Counted from the first letter of the stretch, positions 1-8,206 are shown. The stretch is DNA of 64,000 bases from Kitasatospora sp. MAA19 (GCF_029894125.1 NZ_JARXYZ010000010.1:186001-250000), one strand, 5' to 3'. The notes: generated from the letters alone by a model not told the origin. Numbers and translations: made by a program.

Positions 1-464
1 GGTGCCGAGCGATCGGCGGTAGTTCTGATGTGATGCCGTCGGCGACTCGGTCTCACTCAACGTATCGGTCCTCTCGCTCGGGGTTTCATCGGGTGGTGTC
101 GTGGTTTTTGCGTTGGTTTCCGGACAAACGGAAAGCAGCTTATGGGCCAAAAACGGGCGAATACCTCAGGGGAAGCTCAAACCGTCCGATCGTTGCCATC
201 TCGTGTCCGGTTCCCGGGCCGCAGAGCGCCCAAGAGTCGCGCGGATCACAAGGATTGGGCCGCCCGCACGAGGTCGCACGAGGTCGCACGAGGCCGCATG
301 GGACCGGCACGGTCCACTCGGTCCACTCAGTTCGCACGGGCCCGCACACGGAACCCGCGAGCAGTGACGGCCGTGAGCATCGACGGCCGAGGGCCGCGGG
401 CCACAGGCCGGGAAAAAGGAAATTCCCCGCGGGTTCCTTTCGGATCCCACAGGGAATTCGATTG
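1..464. other. Left-edge region without a supported gene
   Basis: Several short overlapping reading frames exist on both strands, but none has a recognisable domain or a convincing ribosome-binding site. The region contains a short tandem repeat at 265-294 (three copies of CGCACGAGGT, the last ending in C). It precedes the 3' end of the tRNA-Leu gene, so part of it is the tRNA's downstream flank. Confidence 0.6.
265..294. repeat. 10-nt tandem repeat, 3 copies
   Basis: Three head-to-tail copies of CGCACGAGGT/C start at 265, 275 and 285. They lie in a non-coding stretch upstream of the tRNA gene. No function is evident. Confidence 0.8.
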
Positions 465-549
465 TGTCCGAGGGGGGACTTGAACCCCCACGCCCGATAA
501 AGGGCACTAGCACCTCAAGCTAGCGCGTCTGCCATTCCGCCACCCGGAC
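465..549 (-). tRNA. tRNA-Leu (anticodon GAG)
   Basis: On the minus strand the sequence starts GTCCGGGTGGCGGAAUGG and ends with a T-arm (GGUUCAAGUCC) and an acceptor strand closing on CUCGGAC plus discriminator A. The anticodon loop TTGAGGT sits between the stem halves CTAGC and GCTAG, giving anticodon GAG (plus-strand positions 514-516), which reads CUC and CUU leucine codons. A long class II variable arm (about TGCCCTTTATCGGGCGT) fits tRNA-Leu. Length is 85 nt and CCA is not encoded. Confidence 0.96.
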
Positions 550-858
550 GGGGTGTGTGCTTCGGGGTTTTTCTCGCCCCCTCGGCGACAGAGAGAACAT
601 TACCAGGGTTCTGGAGTGCTTCTCACCTGCGTTTCCCCGGTGGGGGGAGGTCCGGGCCGGTCCGGATGGTCGGGCTGGCTGGGACGGGTCGCCAGGGCGC
701 GCGAAACCCGGCCGAAGCGGTGGCGAGCGCGAAGGAAACAGTCGACCCTGGCGGCGGCCGTGGTCGGTTCCGGCCGGAAGCGGTCCGACACGGGCAAGTT
801 GTCGACGGTGCCACGGTCTCGCCGGTGCCTCTTCTAGCCTCTGTGGACCGAGGGCGCC
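550..858. other. Intergenic region upstream of the RsbW-like gene
   Basis: No gene is supported here. The region must hold the tRNA-Leu promoter (minus strand) and the promoter of the plus-strand ATPase gene at 859, but I cannot identify clear -35/-10 elements. Confidence 0.5.
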
Positions 859-1467
859 ATGAGCGGAACGCCTGACTCCCGGGGCGCGGACAACTCCCGG
901 GTCGCGGACGAAGGGCGGCTGGACGTGGAGCAGATCAGCGGGGCGGCGAAGGCCGAGCCAAGACGCGGCAGTCCGGAACGCGGGCCCGCCGAGCCGGAAC
1001 GCGGGCCCGCCGAGCCGGACCGTACCCCCGCCGGGCTGGTGGAGGGCGTGTGGCGCTTCCCGGTGCCGGCCGCCGAGGCCTCGGTGCCGCTCACCCGGCA
1101 CGCGGTACGCGACCGCCTGCTGGCCCAGGGGATGGTCGGGGTGCGCTACCAGGAGCTACTGGACGACGTGCTGTTGATCGTCTCCGAGCTGGTGAGCAAC
1201 GCGGTGACGCACGCGGCGGAGCTGTCGCCCGAAGTGATCACCGAGCTGGCCGTGCGCCGGGGCTGGGTGCGGGTGTCGGTCGAGGACGGCGACCCGTACC
1301 GGCCGAAGGCGCTGGAGAGCGATGCCGGGCGAACCGGCGGCCGCGGCCTGCTGCTGGTGAAGAGCGTGACGCTCCAGGCCGGCGGGGTGTGCGACGTGGA
1401 GCGGACCGGGGAGGGCGGCAAGGTCATCTGGGCCTCGCTGCCCGTCCCCCCGGAGACCGGCGACTGA
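859..1467 (+). CDS. RsbW/SpoIIAB-like ATP-binding regulatory protein
   Basis: A 202-residue protein with a GHKL (HATPase_c_2) domain in its C-terminal half, of the type found in anti-sigma-factor kinases. Visible motifs are the N box ELVSNAVTHA (about residues 110-119), G1 VEDGDP (about 140) and G2 GGRGLLLV (about 161-168), then a terminal beta strand KVIWASLP. The first about 60 residues are low-complexity and carry a short tandem duplication of ERGPAEP. The family binds ATP and often phosphorylates an anti-anti-sigma partner or holds a sigma factor; no partner gene lies next to it, so its target is unknown. The ATG at 859 follows GAGGG at a short distance. Confidence 0.85.
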   Translation: MSGTPDSRGADNSRVADEGRLDVEQISGAAKAEPRRGSPERGPAEPERGPAEPDRTPAGLVEGVWRFPVPAAEASVPLTRHAVRDRLLAQGMVGVRYQELLDDVLLIVSELVSNAVTHAAELSPEVITELAVRRGWVRVSVEDGDPYRPKALESDAGRTGGRGLLLVKSVTLQAGGVCDVERTGEGGKVIWASLPVPPETGD

Positions 1468-1484
1468 GCCGCACCCCGCCCGCG

Positions 1485-1589
1485 GCGAACCGCAACCGGC
1501 CGCCGCGAACCGCACCCCGCCCACCGCGAACCGCAACCGCCCACCGCCCGCGGCGAACCGCAACCGGCCCCCGCCCGCCGCGAACCGCA
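1485..1589. repeat. Degenerate tandem repeat with GCGAACCGCA core
   Basis: Five exact copies of GCGAACCGCA start at 1485, 1505, 1526, 1553 and 1580, separated by C-rich spacers (CCCGCC, ACCGGCC). The array occupies the gap between the convergent RsbW-like and idi genes. A plus-strand frame reads through it as proline/arginine-rich sequence, but that frame has no domain or ribosome-binding site. Confidence 0.8.
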
Positions 1590-1606
1590 GGAGACGGCCC
1601 CGCCTC

Positions 1607-2263
1607 CTACCAGTCCCGCCCGGCGATCTCCCGGATCCCCGGCAGCGCCGCCTCGAAGACCGTCTCGAACCAGACCGAGAACGGCCGCTCGGCACGCAGC
1701 TCCCGCAGCTCCTGCGCGGTCACGAAGGCGAAGTCGTCCACCTCGTCCGGGTCGGGCTCGACGCTCGCCGTCACCAGCCCGACGAACAGGTGGTTCCACT
1801 CCCGCTCGATCAGCCCGGAGGCCTCGTCCGGCAGGTCGTAGCGCACGGTCCCCGCCTCGCAGAGCAGCGCCGGCGCGATGCCCAGCTCCTCGGCGGTGCG
1901 GCGGGCGGCGGCGACGAACGGCGGCTCGTCCGGGTACGGGTGGCCGCAGCAGGTGTTCGACCAGACGCCGGGGGAGTGGTACTTGCCCAGTGCCCGCCGC
2001 TGGAGCAGCAGCCGCCCCTGCCGGTCGAAGAGGAAGACCGAGAAGGCGCGGTGCAGCCGACCCGGCTGCTGGTGCGCCCAGAGCTTCTCGGCGGTGCCGA
2101 TGGTGACGCCCTCGTCGTCGACCAGTTCGAGCAGGATCCCGGTGCCGGCGGCGTCGGTCCCGGCCGTGGTCCCCGGGTTGACCGTCACGTCTGTCTCGAC
2201 GTCGAGACCGGTGTCGATCTCGGAGTCGAAGTGTGTCGGGTTGGTCGGCAGACTCTGGGGCAT
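1607..2263 (-). CDS. idi: Isopentenyl-diphosphate delta-isomerase, type I
   Basis: A 218-residue cytosolic Nudix-fold enzyme that interconverts IPP and DMAPP, the two C5 isoprenoid units. Diagnostic features are the active-site cysteine region WSNTCCGHP, the modified Nudix segment (FVAAARRTAEELGI) and the catalytic-glutamate region EREWNHLFVG. The start is the ATG at 2263 (MPQSLPTNP), preceded by AGAGG. A longer frame reaching 2536 exists, but its extra part has no family similarity. The first about 40 residues (VNPGTTAGTD and similar) are a variable tail. It lies 6 kb from the hopanoid cluster and close to dxs, so it plausibly balances IPP/DMAPP for farnesyl diphosphate and squalene. Confidence 0.95.
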   Translation of the reverse strand: MPQSLPTNPTHFDSEIDTGLDVETDVTVNPGTTAGTDAAGTGILLELVDDEGVTIGTAEKLWAHQQPGRLHRAFSVFLFDRQGRLLLQRRALGKYHSPGVWSNTCCGHPYPDEPPFVAAARRTAEELGIAPALLCEAGTVRYDLPDEASGLIEREWNHLFVGLVTASVEPDPDEVDDFAFVTAQELRELRAERPFSVWFETVFEAALPGIREIAGRDW

Positions 2264-2718
2264 GAGGCCTCTTTCGGGGGCGGGAGCAACGGAAGCATCG
2301 GGTACGTCCGGTACACCGAGTGCAGCGGACGCAGCGAGGGCACCGGCGCCGGCGTCGGGCTCCAGTCTGCCGTATGGGTGGCGGTCGGTACCGGTCCCAC
2401 GCACAACCGGGCGGATCATGACCGTCCTGCGACCGATTCCGGGCACGGATGGGCCCGAGACGTGCTCGGAAGGGTCATCGGAATAGCAGGACCGTTCGGT
2501 ACGCGTTCGATTCACGTTCGAGCACCGCTTCGCCACCCTCCCGTCACCTCGCAGCCCCCCGGCCGCGTTCGGGCTGGTCGCCCGGGTCGCCTACCATCGC
2601 TTACGAGACGGTGCCCGCACTCGCGACGGCACCGGCGCGCCGATTCGCGGCCCGGCCGGACGGAAAGCCGGTGCCCCGGCACCCCCCGCGCACCGCACGA
2701 CGGATCAGGAGACCCCGC
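2264..2718. other. Divergent promoter region between idi and the nucleotidyltransferase operon
   Basis: About 455 nt with no supported gene. It must hold the idi promoter (minus strand) and the promoter of the plus-strand operon starting at 2719. The ends of long frames from both sides run through it without recognisable domains. I see no confident operator. Confidence 0.5.
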
Positions 2719-3474
2719 ATGATCGGCCTCGTTCTGGCAGCCGGCGCCGGCCGCCGGCTGCGCCCGTACACCGACACCCTGCCGAAGGCACTGGTGCCGG
2801 TCGACGGGGAGCGGACCGTGCTGGACCTCACCCTCGGCAACTTCGCCGAGGTCGGGATCCGCGAGGCGGCGATCGTCGTCGGCTACCGCAAGGAGGCGGT
2901 GTACGACCGCAAGGACGCCCTGGAGAGCAAGTACGGCGTCAAGCTCCACCTGGTCGAGAACGACAAGGCCGAGGAGTGGAACAACGCCTACTCGCTCTGG
3001 TGCGCCCGCGAGCTCTTCACCGAGGGCCTGCTGCTGGCCAACGGCGACACCGTGCACCCCGCCTCCGTCCAGCGCACCATGCTGGAGGGCAACGCCCGGC
3101 TGGTCGCCGAGGGCCGGGAAGCCGGCATCCTGCTCGCCCTCGACACGGTGAAGAAGCTCGCCGACGAGGAGATGAAGGTCGTCGTCGACCCGGCCGCCGG
3201 CATGCGCCGCATCACCAAACTGATGGACCCGACCGACGCCACCGGCGAGTACATCGGCGTCACCGTGATCAACCCGTCCGCCGCCGTCGACCTGGCGGAC
3301 GCGCTGCGCGCCACCTACGAGCGGGACCCGCAGCTGTACTACGAGGACGGCTACCAGGAGATGGTCGACCGCGGCCTGCGGATCGACGTGCAGCCGATCG
3401 GCGAGGTGTCCTGGGTCGAGGTCGACAACCACGACGACCTGGCGAAGGCGCGGGAGATCGCGTGCCAGTACTGA
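2719..3474 (+). CDS. LicC-like sugar/alcohol-phosphate nucleotidyltransferase
   Basis: A 251-residue nucleotidyltransferase beginning MIGLVLAAGAGRRLRPYTD, the classic NTP-binding loop, followed by LPKALVPVDG with the substrate/phosphate-binding lysine. The segment NNAYSLWCARE, the metal site NGDT and the terminal EVDNHDDLAKA resemble phosphocholine or inositol-1-phosphate cytidylyltransferases (LicC/IPCT type) more than glucose-1-phosphate enzymes. The likely reaction is CTP plus an alcohol phosphate to a CDP-alcohol and PPi. The ATG at 2719 has AGGAG upstream. Its stop lies inside the next gene (13-nt overlap), which points to translational coupling. Next-but-one is a CDP-alcohol phosphatidyltransferase, the expected consumer. 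The exact substrate is not determinable. Confidence 0.85.
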   Translation: MIGLVLAAGAGRRLRPYTDTLPKALVPVDGERTVLDLTLGNFAEVGIREAAIVVGYRKEAVYDRKDALESKYGVKLHLVENDKAEEWNNAYSLWCARELFTEGLLLANGDTVHPASVQRTMLEGNARLVAEGREAGILLALDTVKKLADEEMKVVVDPAAGMRRITKLMDPTDATGEYIGVTVINPSAAVDLADALRATYERDPQLYYEDGYQEMVDRGLRIDVQPIGEVSWVEVDNHDDLAKAREIACQY

Positions 3475-4523
3475 CCCGGCTGGTCCCGTCACCGCTGTTC
3501 GTCGAGATCCGTTCGGGCGCGCTGGACGCGCTCGGCGGCATCCTCGCCGACCAGCGGCTGTCCGCCTCGGGCCGGATCGCGGTGGCGATCAGCAACGGCT
3601 CGGGCGCGGCGATGCGCCGGCGCCTGGAGCCGGCCCTGCCCGGCGCCGACTGGTACAACGTGGACGACGGCAGCCTGGACAGCGCGGTCAGCCTGGCCGA
3701 GTCCATGCGCGGCGGGCACTACGACGCGGTCGTCGGCCTCGGCGGCGGCAAGATCATCGACGCCGCCAAGTACGCCGCCGCCCGGGTCGGCCTGCCGCTG
3801 GTCGCGGTCGCCACCAACCTGGCCCACGACGGCATCTGCTCGCCGGTCTCCACGCTCGACAACGACGCCGGCCGCGGCTCCTACGGGGTGCCCAGCCCGA
3901 TCGGCATCATCGTCGACCTGGACGTGATCCGGCAGGCCCCGCCGCGCTTCGTGGCGGCCGGCATCGGCGACGTGGTCTCCAACATCTCGGCCTGCGCGGA
4001 CTGGGAGTTGTCCCACGCGGTGACCGGTGAGCCGGTGGACGGACTGGCCGTGGCGATGGCCCGCTCGGCGGGCGAGAACCTGCTGCGGCACCCAGGAAAC
4101 ACTCAGGATCAGGACCTCCTGACGGCCCTCGCGGAGGCCCTGGTACTGTCCGGCATCGCGATGAACATCGCGGGCAGCACCCGGCCTTCCTCGGGCGCCT
4201 GCCACGAGATCTCGCATGCCCTGGACGTGCTGTATCCCAAGCGTTCCGCCCAGCACGGCGAACAGGTCGGCCTCGGCGCCGCGTTCGCCAGCTTCCTGCG
4301 GGGCGAGCGCGAGCTGACCGGTCTGATCGTGGAGCGCCTGGCGAGCCACGGACTGCCGGTGACCGCGGCTCAGATCGGCTTCACCGAGGCGGAGTTCACC
4401 GACGCGGTGCACTACGCTCCGAACACCCGCCCGGGGCGCTTCACCATCCTTGAGCACCTTGACCTCTCCCCCTCAGCCATCAGGGACGCGTACGCCGACT
4501 ATGTCCAAGCCGTCAACAGCTGA
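3462..4523 (+). CDS. Iron-containing alcohol dehydrogenase, glycerol-1-phosphate dehydrogenase-like
   Basis: A 353-residue NAD(P)-dependent dehydrogenase of the Fe-ADH superfamily. The nucleotide-binding GLGGGKIIDAAKYAA, the block NLAHDGICSPVS, the metal-ligand segment GDVVSNISACADWE and the histidine segments CHEISHALD and QHGEQVG match the AraM/EgsA branch, which reduces DHAP to sn-glycerol-1-phosphate. The GTG start at 3462 overlaps the stop of the upstream nucleotidyltransferase. A longer upstream frame is only the shadow of that gene. Together with its neighbours it may supply the alcohol phosphate that is CDP-activated. A different polyol phosphate is possible, since the family also includes phosphonoacetaldehyde-type reductases. 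Confidence 0.85.
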   Translation: MPVLTRLVPSPLFVEIRSGALDALGGILADQRLSASGRIAVAISNGSGAAMRRRLEPALPGADWYNVDDGSLDSAVSLAESMRGGHYDAVVGLGGGKIIDAAKYAAARVGLPLVAVATNLAHDGICSPVSTLDNDAGRGSYGVPSPIGIIVDLDVIRQAPPRFVAAGIGDVVSNISACADWELSHAVTGEPVDGLAVAMARSAGENLLRHPGNTQDQDLLTALAEALVLSGIAMNIAGSTRPSSGACHEISHALDVLYPKRSAQHGEQVGLGAAFASFLRGERELTGLIVERLASHGLPVTAAQIGFTEAEFTDAVHYAPNTRPGRFTILEHLDLSPSAIRDAYADYVQAVNS

Positions 4524-5352
4524 CCCCTCCACCACGGGCGCCGAGCGGCCCCCGGTGGACCTGACCCGCCGGCCCTCGGTCGAGGAACTGCGCGCGGTGA
4601 TCCACCCGGAGGGCATGCTCCAGCGCCGCAGCGCCGAGCACTGGGCCGGGCGCCTGTACATGCGGCGGATCTCGCTGCGGATCACCCGCGTGCTCTCCAC
4701 CGTGACGGCGATCACGCCGAACGGCCTGACGTACCTGATGATGTTCACCGGCGTCCTGGCCGGTGCCGCGCTGGTCGTGCCGGGCATCGCGGGCGCGGTG
4801 CTGGGGGCCCTGCTGATCCAGGTCTACCTGCTGCTGGACTGCGTGGACGGCGAGGTGGCCCGTTGGCGCCGGCAGACCTCGCTGACCGGCGTCTACCTGG
4901 ACCGGGTCGGCCACTACATGTCCGAGGCGGCCCTGCTGACCGGCCTGGGCCTGCGCGCCACCGACCTGCTGCACCGCGAGGGCGGCGGCTCGCACTGGGA
5001 GTGGGCGTTCCTGGGCACACTGGCCGCGCTCGGCGCGATCCTGATCAAGTCCGAGACGGACCTGGTGGACGTGGCCCGGGCCCGCAGCGGCCTGACGGCG
5101 GTCCAGGACAGCGCCTCGGTGCCGCGCTCGGCTTCGGTGGCCAAGGCCCGCCGGGCGGCCTCCTTCCTGAAGTTCCACCGCCTGGTCGGCGCGGTCGAGG
5201 CCTCGCTGCTGATCCTCGCGGCCGGGATCGCCGACGCCGTCCACGGCGGGCTGTTCTTCACCCGGCTCGCGGTCGTGCTGCTGGCCGCGATCGCCATGCT
5301 GCAGACCGTGCTGCACCTGCTCAGCATCGTCCTCTCCAGCAGGCTGCGATGA
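4501..5352 (+). CDS. CDP-alcohol phosphatidyltransferase family membrane protein
   Basis: A 283-residue integral membrane enzyme, expected to transfer a phospho-alcohol from a CDP-linked donor to an acceptor alcohol with release of CMP. The signature D-x2-D-G-x2-A-R-x8-G-x3-D-x3-D is read as DCVDGEVAR, eight residues, GVYLD, RVG, then H: the fourth aspartate, usually the general base, is histidine here (CAC codon). Several hydrophobic segments follow (around YLMMFTGVLAGAALVVPGI and the C-terminal third). The ATG at 4501 lies inside the end of the dehydrogenase gene; an in-frame ATG at 4450 would overlap more and lacks support. It ends in an ATGA overlap with a 26-codon ORF. Confidence 0.88.
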   Translation: MSKPSTADPSTTGAERPPVDLTRRPSVEELRAVIHPEGMLQRRSAEHWAGRLYMRRISLRITRVLSTVTAITPNGLTYLMMFTGVLAGAALVVPGIAGAVLGALLIQVYLLLDCVDGEVARWRRQTSLTGVYLDRVGHYMSEAALLTGLGLRATDLLHREGGGSHWEWAFLGTLAALGAILIKSETDLVDVARARSGLTAVQDSASVPRSASVAKARRAASFLKFHRLVGAVEASLLILAAGIADAVHGGLFFTRLAVVLLAAIAMLQTVLHLLSIVLSSRLR

Positions 5353-5429
5353 GCGGGCACAGCGAGCGGATCATGGACAGGCGCGCGTGGGCGACCGCCC
5401 CCGCCGAGCGAAGCGAGGTGGGCGGATGA
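5349..5429 (+). CDS. 26-residue mini-ORF between coupled genes
   Basis: An ATG at 5349 overlaps the TGA of the phosphatidyltransferase gene (ATGA). The frame runs 26 codons (MSGHSERIMDRRAWATAPAE then RSEVGG) and its TGA overlaps the ATG of the glycosyltransferase at 5426 (again ATGA). The peptide has no recognisable domain. It could be a real small protein, or a translational relay that carries ribosomes from one gene to the next. The exact double 4-nt overlap argues against a chance gap, but short frames are common in high-GC DNA. Confidence 0.4.
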   Translation: MSGHSERIMDRRAWATAPAERSEVGG

Positions 5430-6325
5430 GTGCTCCGACCAACACGGAGACCTTCCGTCTCGGTGCCGTCATCATCACCATGGGCAACCGTCCCGAGGAA
5501 CTGGCCGCCCTGATCGACTCGGTCCGCGCCCAGGAGGGCGCGACGATCGAGCTGGCCGTGGTGGGCCAGGGCGCCGCGCTGCCGTCGCTGCCGGAGGGCG
5601 TGCGCAGCGTGGAGCTGCCGGAGAACCTCGGCATCCCGGGCGGGCGCAACGTCGGCATCGAGCTGTTCGGCCGCGACGGCCGGGACGTGGACGCCGTCCT
5701 CTTCCTGGACGACGACGGGCACCTGCCGCGGACCGACTCGGCCCGCCTGCTGCGCGAGGCCTTCACGGCCGACCCGGAGCTGGGCATCGTGTCCTTCCGG
5801 ATCGCCGACCCCGACACCGGCGTCACCCAGCGCCGGCACGTCCCCCGGCTGCGCGCCAGCGACCCGCTGCGCTCGTCCCGGGTGACCACCTTCCTGGGCG
5901 GCGCGAGCGCCGTGCGCTGCGCGGTGTTCGAGCAGGCCGGGCAGCTGCCCGCGGAGTTCTTCTACGCCCACGAGGAGACCGACCTCGCGTGGCGTGCGCT
6001 GGACGCCGGCTGGGCCATCGACTACCGGGCGGACGTGGTGCTGCACCACCCCACGACCTCGCCCGCCCGGCACGCTACCTACTTCCACAACGTGGCGCGC
6101 AACAGGGTTTGGCTCGCGAGGCGGAACCTTCCGGCCCTGTTGGTGCCTCTCTATCTGGGAACCTGGTTCCTGCTGACCCTGGCCCGCCGCCCCTCCCCGG
6201 AGGCGCTGAAGGCCTGGTGGGGCGGGTTCCGGGCGGGCTGGCGCGAACCCTGCGGTCCGCGGCGGCCCATGCGATGGCGTACCGTTTGGCGATTGACCAG
6301 GCTGGGCCGGCCACCGGTCATCTGA
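5426..6325 (+). CDS. Family 2 glycosyltransferase
   Basis: A 299-residue GT-A-fold transferase. The N-terminal part has the nucleotide-sugar-binding strand VIITMGNRPEELAALIDSV, the ENLGIPGGRNVGIE motif and the metal-binding FLDDDGHLP; a later part has the acceptor-side YAHEETDLAWRALDAGW, typical of rhamnosyl/galactosyl-type GT2 enzymes. A single hydrophobic stretch (LLVPLYLGTWFLLTLA, about residues 235-250) near the C-terminus suggests membrane association. The ATG at 5426 is chosen because it overlaps the stop of the preceding mini-ORF; an upstream start at 5387 would overlap it. The position before an ABC-2 exporter suggests that it glycosylates the exported lipid or polymer. Confidence 0.88.
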   Translation: MSAPTNTETFRLGAVIITMGNRPEELAALIDSVRAQEGATIELAVVGQGAALPSLPEGVRSVELPENLGIPGGRNVGIELFGRDGRDVDAVLFLDDDGHLPRTDSARLLREAFTADPELGIVSFRIADPDTGVTQRRHVPRLRASDPLRSSRVTTFLGGASAVRCAVFEQAGQLPAEFFYAHEETDLAWRALDAGWAIDYRADVVLHHPTTSPARHATYFHNVARNRVWLARRNLPALLVPLYLGTWFLLTLARRPSPEALKAWWGGFRAGWREPCGPRRPMRWRTVWRLTRLGRPPVI

Positions 6326-6462
6326 TCGAATGATCGATCGCCGCGGCCGGTGGCCACACACCGGCCGGACTCTCCCCGTGATCCCAGTGGATCCCCCTCG
6401 GCGCAAGGCCGGCGGACCCCCGCCGACCGGCCGCCCCGACCGATCCCGCGTGAAGGACGAAT

Positions 6463-7404
6463 GTGTCGACAGTGAGTGAACCCGTCAGCCTCTCAGCCCC
6501 CCGCGGGGCTGACGCGGGCCTGACCCCCAAGCAGCTTGCGGACAAGTACGGCCTGGCAGTCAGCGGCAGACGGCCCGGCCTGATCAGCTACACCAAGCAG
6601 CTGTGGGCCCGGCGCCACTTCATCTGGGCCTTCGCCACCGCCCGCCTGGTGGCGCAGTACACCGACGCCAAGCTCGGCCAACTGTGGCAGGTCGTGACGC
6701 CGCTGCTGAACTGCGCGGTGTTCTACCTGGTCTTCGGCGTGATCCTGAAGAGCAAGGACAACTTCCCGCCGGACACCTACATCGCCTGGCTCTGCATCGG
6801 CGTCTTCGTCTTCCAGTTCACCCAGAACGCGGTGCAGTCCGGCACCCGGGCGATCTCCGACAACCTCGGGCTGATCCGCGCGCTGCACTTCCCCCGCGCC
6901 TCGCTGCCGATCGCCTTCACGGTGATCCAGCTCCAGCAGCTGCTGATCTCGATGGTGGTGCTGGTCGGCACCGTGCTGATCAGCGGCATCACGCCGGGCC
7001 GCACCTGGCTGCTGATCATCCCGGCGCTCCTCCTGCAGATGATGTTCAACACCGGCATCGCCCTGGTCATGTCGCGGCTCGGCGCCAAGACCAGTGACAT
7101 CTCGCAGCTGATCCCCTTCGTGATGCGGGCCTGGATGTTCCTGTCCGGCGTGATGTTCAGCATCCAGGACAAGATCAAGGAATGGCCGCACGCCATCCAG
7201 GTGCTGATGTCCGTCAACCCGGCGTCGGTCTACATGGACCTGCTCCGGCACGCGTTCGCGCCGATCATCTACAACAAGCACCAGCCCCAGCACCAGGATC
7301 TTCCGCACCACCAGTGGGCCTACGGCATCGGCTGGGCGGTCGTGATGTTCGTGATCGGATACGTCTTCTTCTGGAAGGCCGAGGAGGAGTACGGCCGTGG
7401 CTGA
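6463..7404 (+). CDS. ABC-2 type exporter permease (Wzm/TagG-like)
   Basis: A 313-residue membrane protein of the ABC-2 family that exports polysaccharides or teichoic acids. After a cytoplasmic N-terminus of about 45 residues comes the family-typical LWARRHFIWAFATARLVAQY and LGQLWQVVTPLLN, then about six membrane segments, including FYLVFGVIL and WAVVMFVIGYVFFW. The GTG at 6463 follows AAGGACGA. It overlaps the ATPase gene by 8 nt, so the two are translationally coupled as one transporter. The upstream genes suggest a phospho-polyol-containing glycan or glycolipid as cargo; this is inferred from context. Confidence 0.9.
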   Translation: MSTVSEPVSLSAPRGADAGLTPKQLADKYGLAVSGRRPGLISYTKQLWARRHFIWAFATARLVAQYTDAKLGQLWQVVTPLLNCAVFYLVFGVILKSKDNFPPDTYIAWLCIGVFVFQFTQNAVQSGTRAISDNLGLIRALHFPRASLPIAFTVIQLQQLLISMVVLVGTVLISGITPGRTWLLIIPALLLQMMFNTGIALVMSRLGAKTSDISQLIPFVMRAWMFLSGVMFSIQDKIKEWPHAIQVLMSVNPASVYMDLLRHAFAPIIYNKHQPQHQDLPHHQWAYGIGWAVVMFVIGYVFFWKAEEEYGRG

Positions 7405-8206
7405 CGTCGACCTGAGCAAGCTGGACACCATCCGGGACGCGGACATCGCCCGCGAGCCCACCGTCGTCGTCGACGACGTGCACATCGTCTACCGGGTGCA
7501 CGGCGCCGGCTCCGGCAAGGGCAGTGCGACCTCGGCGATGAGCCGCATCATCAGCCGCAAGCGCTCCGCGGGCGTGCGCGAGGTGCACGCCGTGCGCGGC
7601 ATCAGCTTCACCGCGTACAAGGGCGAGGCGGTCGGCCTGATCGGCTCGAACGGCTCCGGCAAGTCGACCATGCTGGCCGCCATCGCCGGCCTGCTGCCGA
7701 CCGAGAAGGGCGGCATCTACACCAACGGCCAGCCCTCGCTGCTGGGCGTGAACGCGGCCCTGATGAACGAGCTCACCGGTGAGCGCAACGTCATCCTCGG
7801 CTGCCTGGCGATGGGCATGTCGCCGGCCGACGTGAAGAGCCGCTACCAGGACATCGTCGACTTCTCCGGCATCAACGAGAAGGGCGACTTCATCTCGCTG
7901 CCGATGCGCACGTACTCCTCCGGCATGGGCGCCCGCCTGCGGTTCGCCATCGCCGCCGCGAAGACCCACGACGTGCTGCTGATCGACGAGGCGCTGGCCA
8001 CCGGCGACCAGGCGTTCCAGCAGCGCAGCAAGAAGCGGATCGAGGAGCTGCGCAAGTCCGCCGGTACGGTCTTCCTGGTCAGCCACGACAACAGCTCGAT
8101 CCGCGAGGTCTGCGAGCGGACGATCTGGATCGAGCACGGCGAGCTGGTCATGGACGGCCCGACCGAGGAGGTCGTGAGCCGTTACGAGCGCGGCGAGCGC
8201 CCGTAA
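7397..8206 (+). CDS. ABC exporter ATP-binding protein (Wzt/TagH-like)
   Basis: A 269-residue ATPase partner of the preceding permease. It has Walker A GSNGSGKST (about residue 83), the signature YSSGMGARLRF and Walker B VLLIDEALATGD, with the H-loop FLVSHDNSS. The YSSGM form of the signature and the QPSLLGVNAALMNELTGERN segment are typical of polysaccharide/teichoic-acid exporters. No C-terminal carbohydrate-binding extension is present, so cargo selection would be by the permease or lipid anchor. Two strong hairpins follow the stop. Confidence 0.92.
   Translation: MADVDLSKLDTIRDADIAREPTVVVDDVHIVYRVHGAGSGKGSATSAMSRIISRKRSAGVREVHAVRGISFTAYKGEAVGLIGSNGSGKSTMLAAIAGLLPTEKGGIYTNGQPSLLGVNAALMNELTGERNVILGCLAMGMSPADVKSRYQDIVDFSGINEKGDFISLPMRTYSSGMGARLRFAIAAAKTHDVLLIDEALATGDQAFQQRSKKRIEELRKSAGTVFLVSHDNSSIREVCERTIWIEHGELVMDGPTEEVVSRYERGERP

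Noticed and set aside
1470..1590. CRISPR array (regularly repeated GCGAACCGCA)
   Set aside because: Repeat units are only 10 nt with short, low-complexity spacers, and no cas genes are present.
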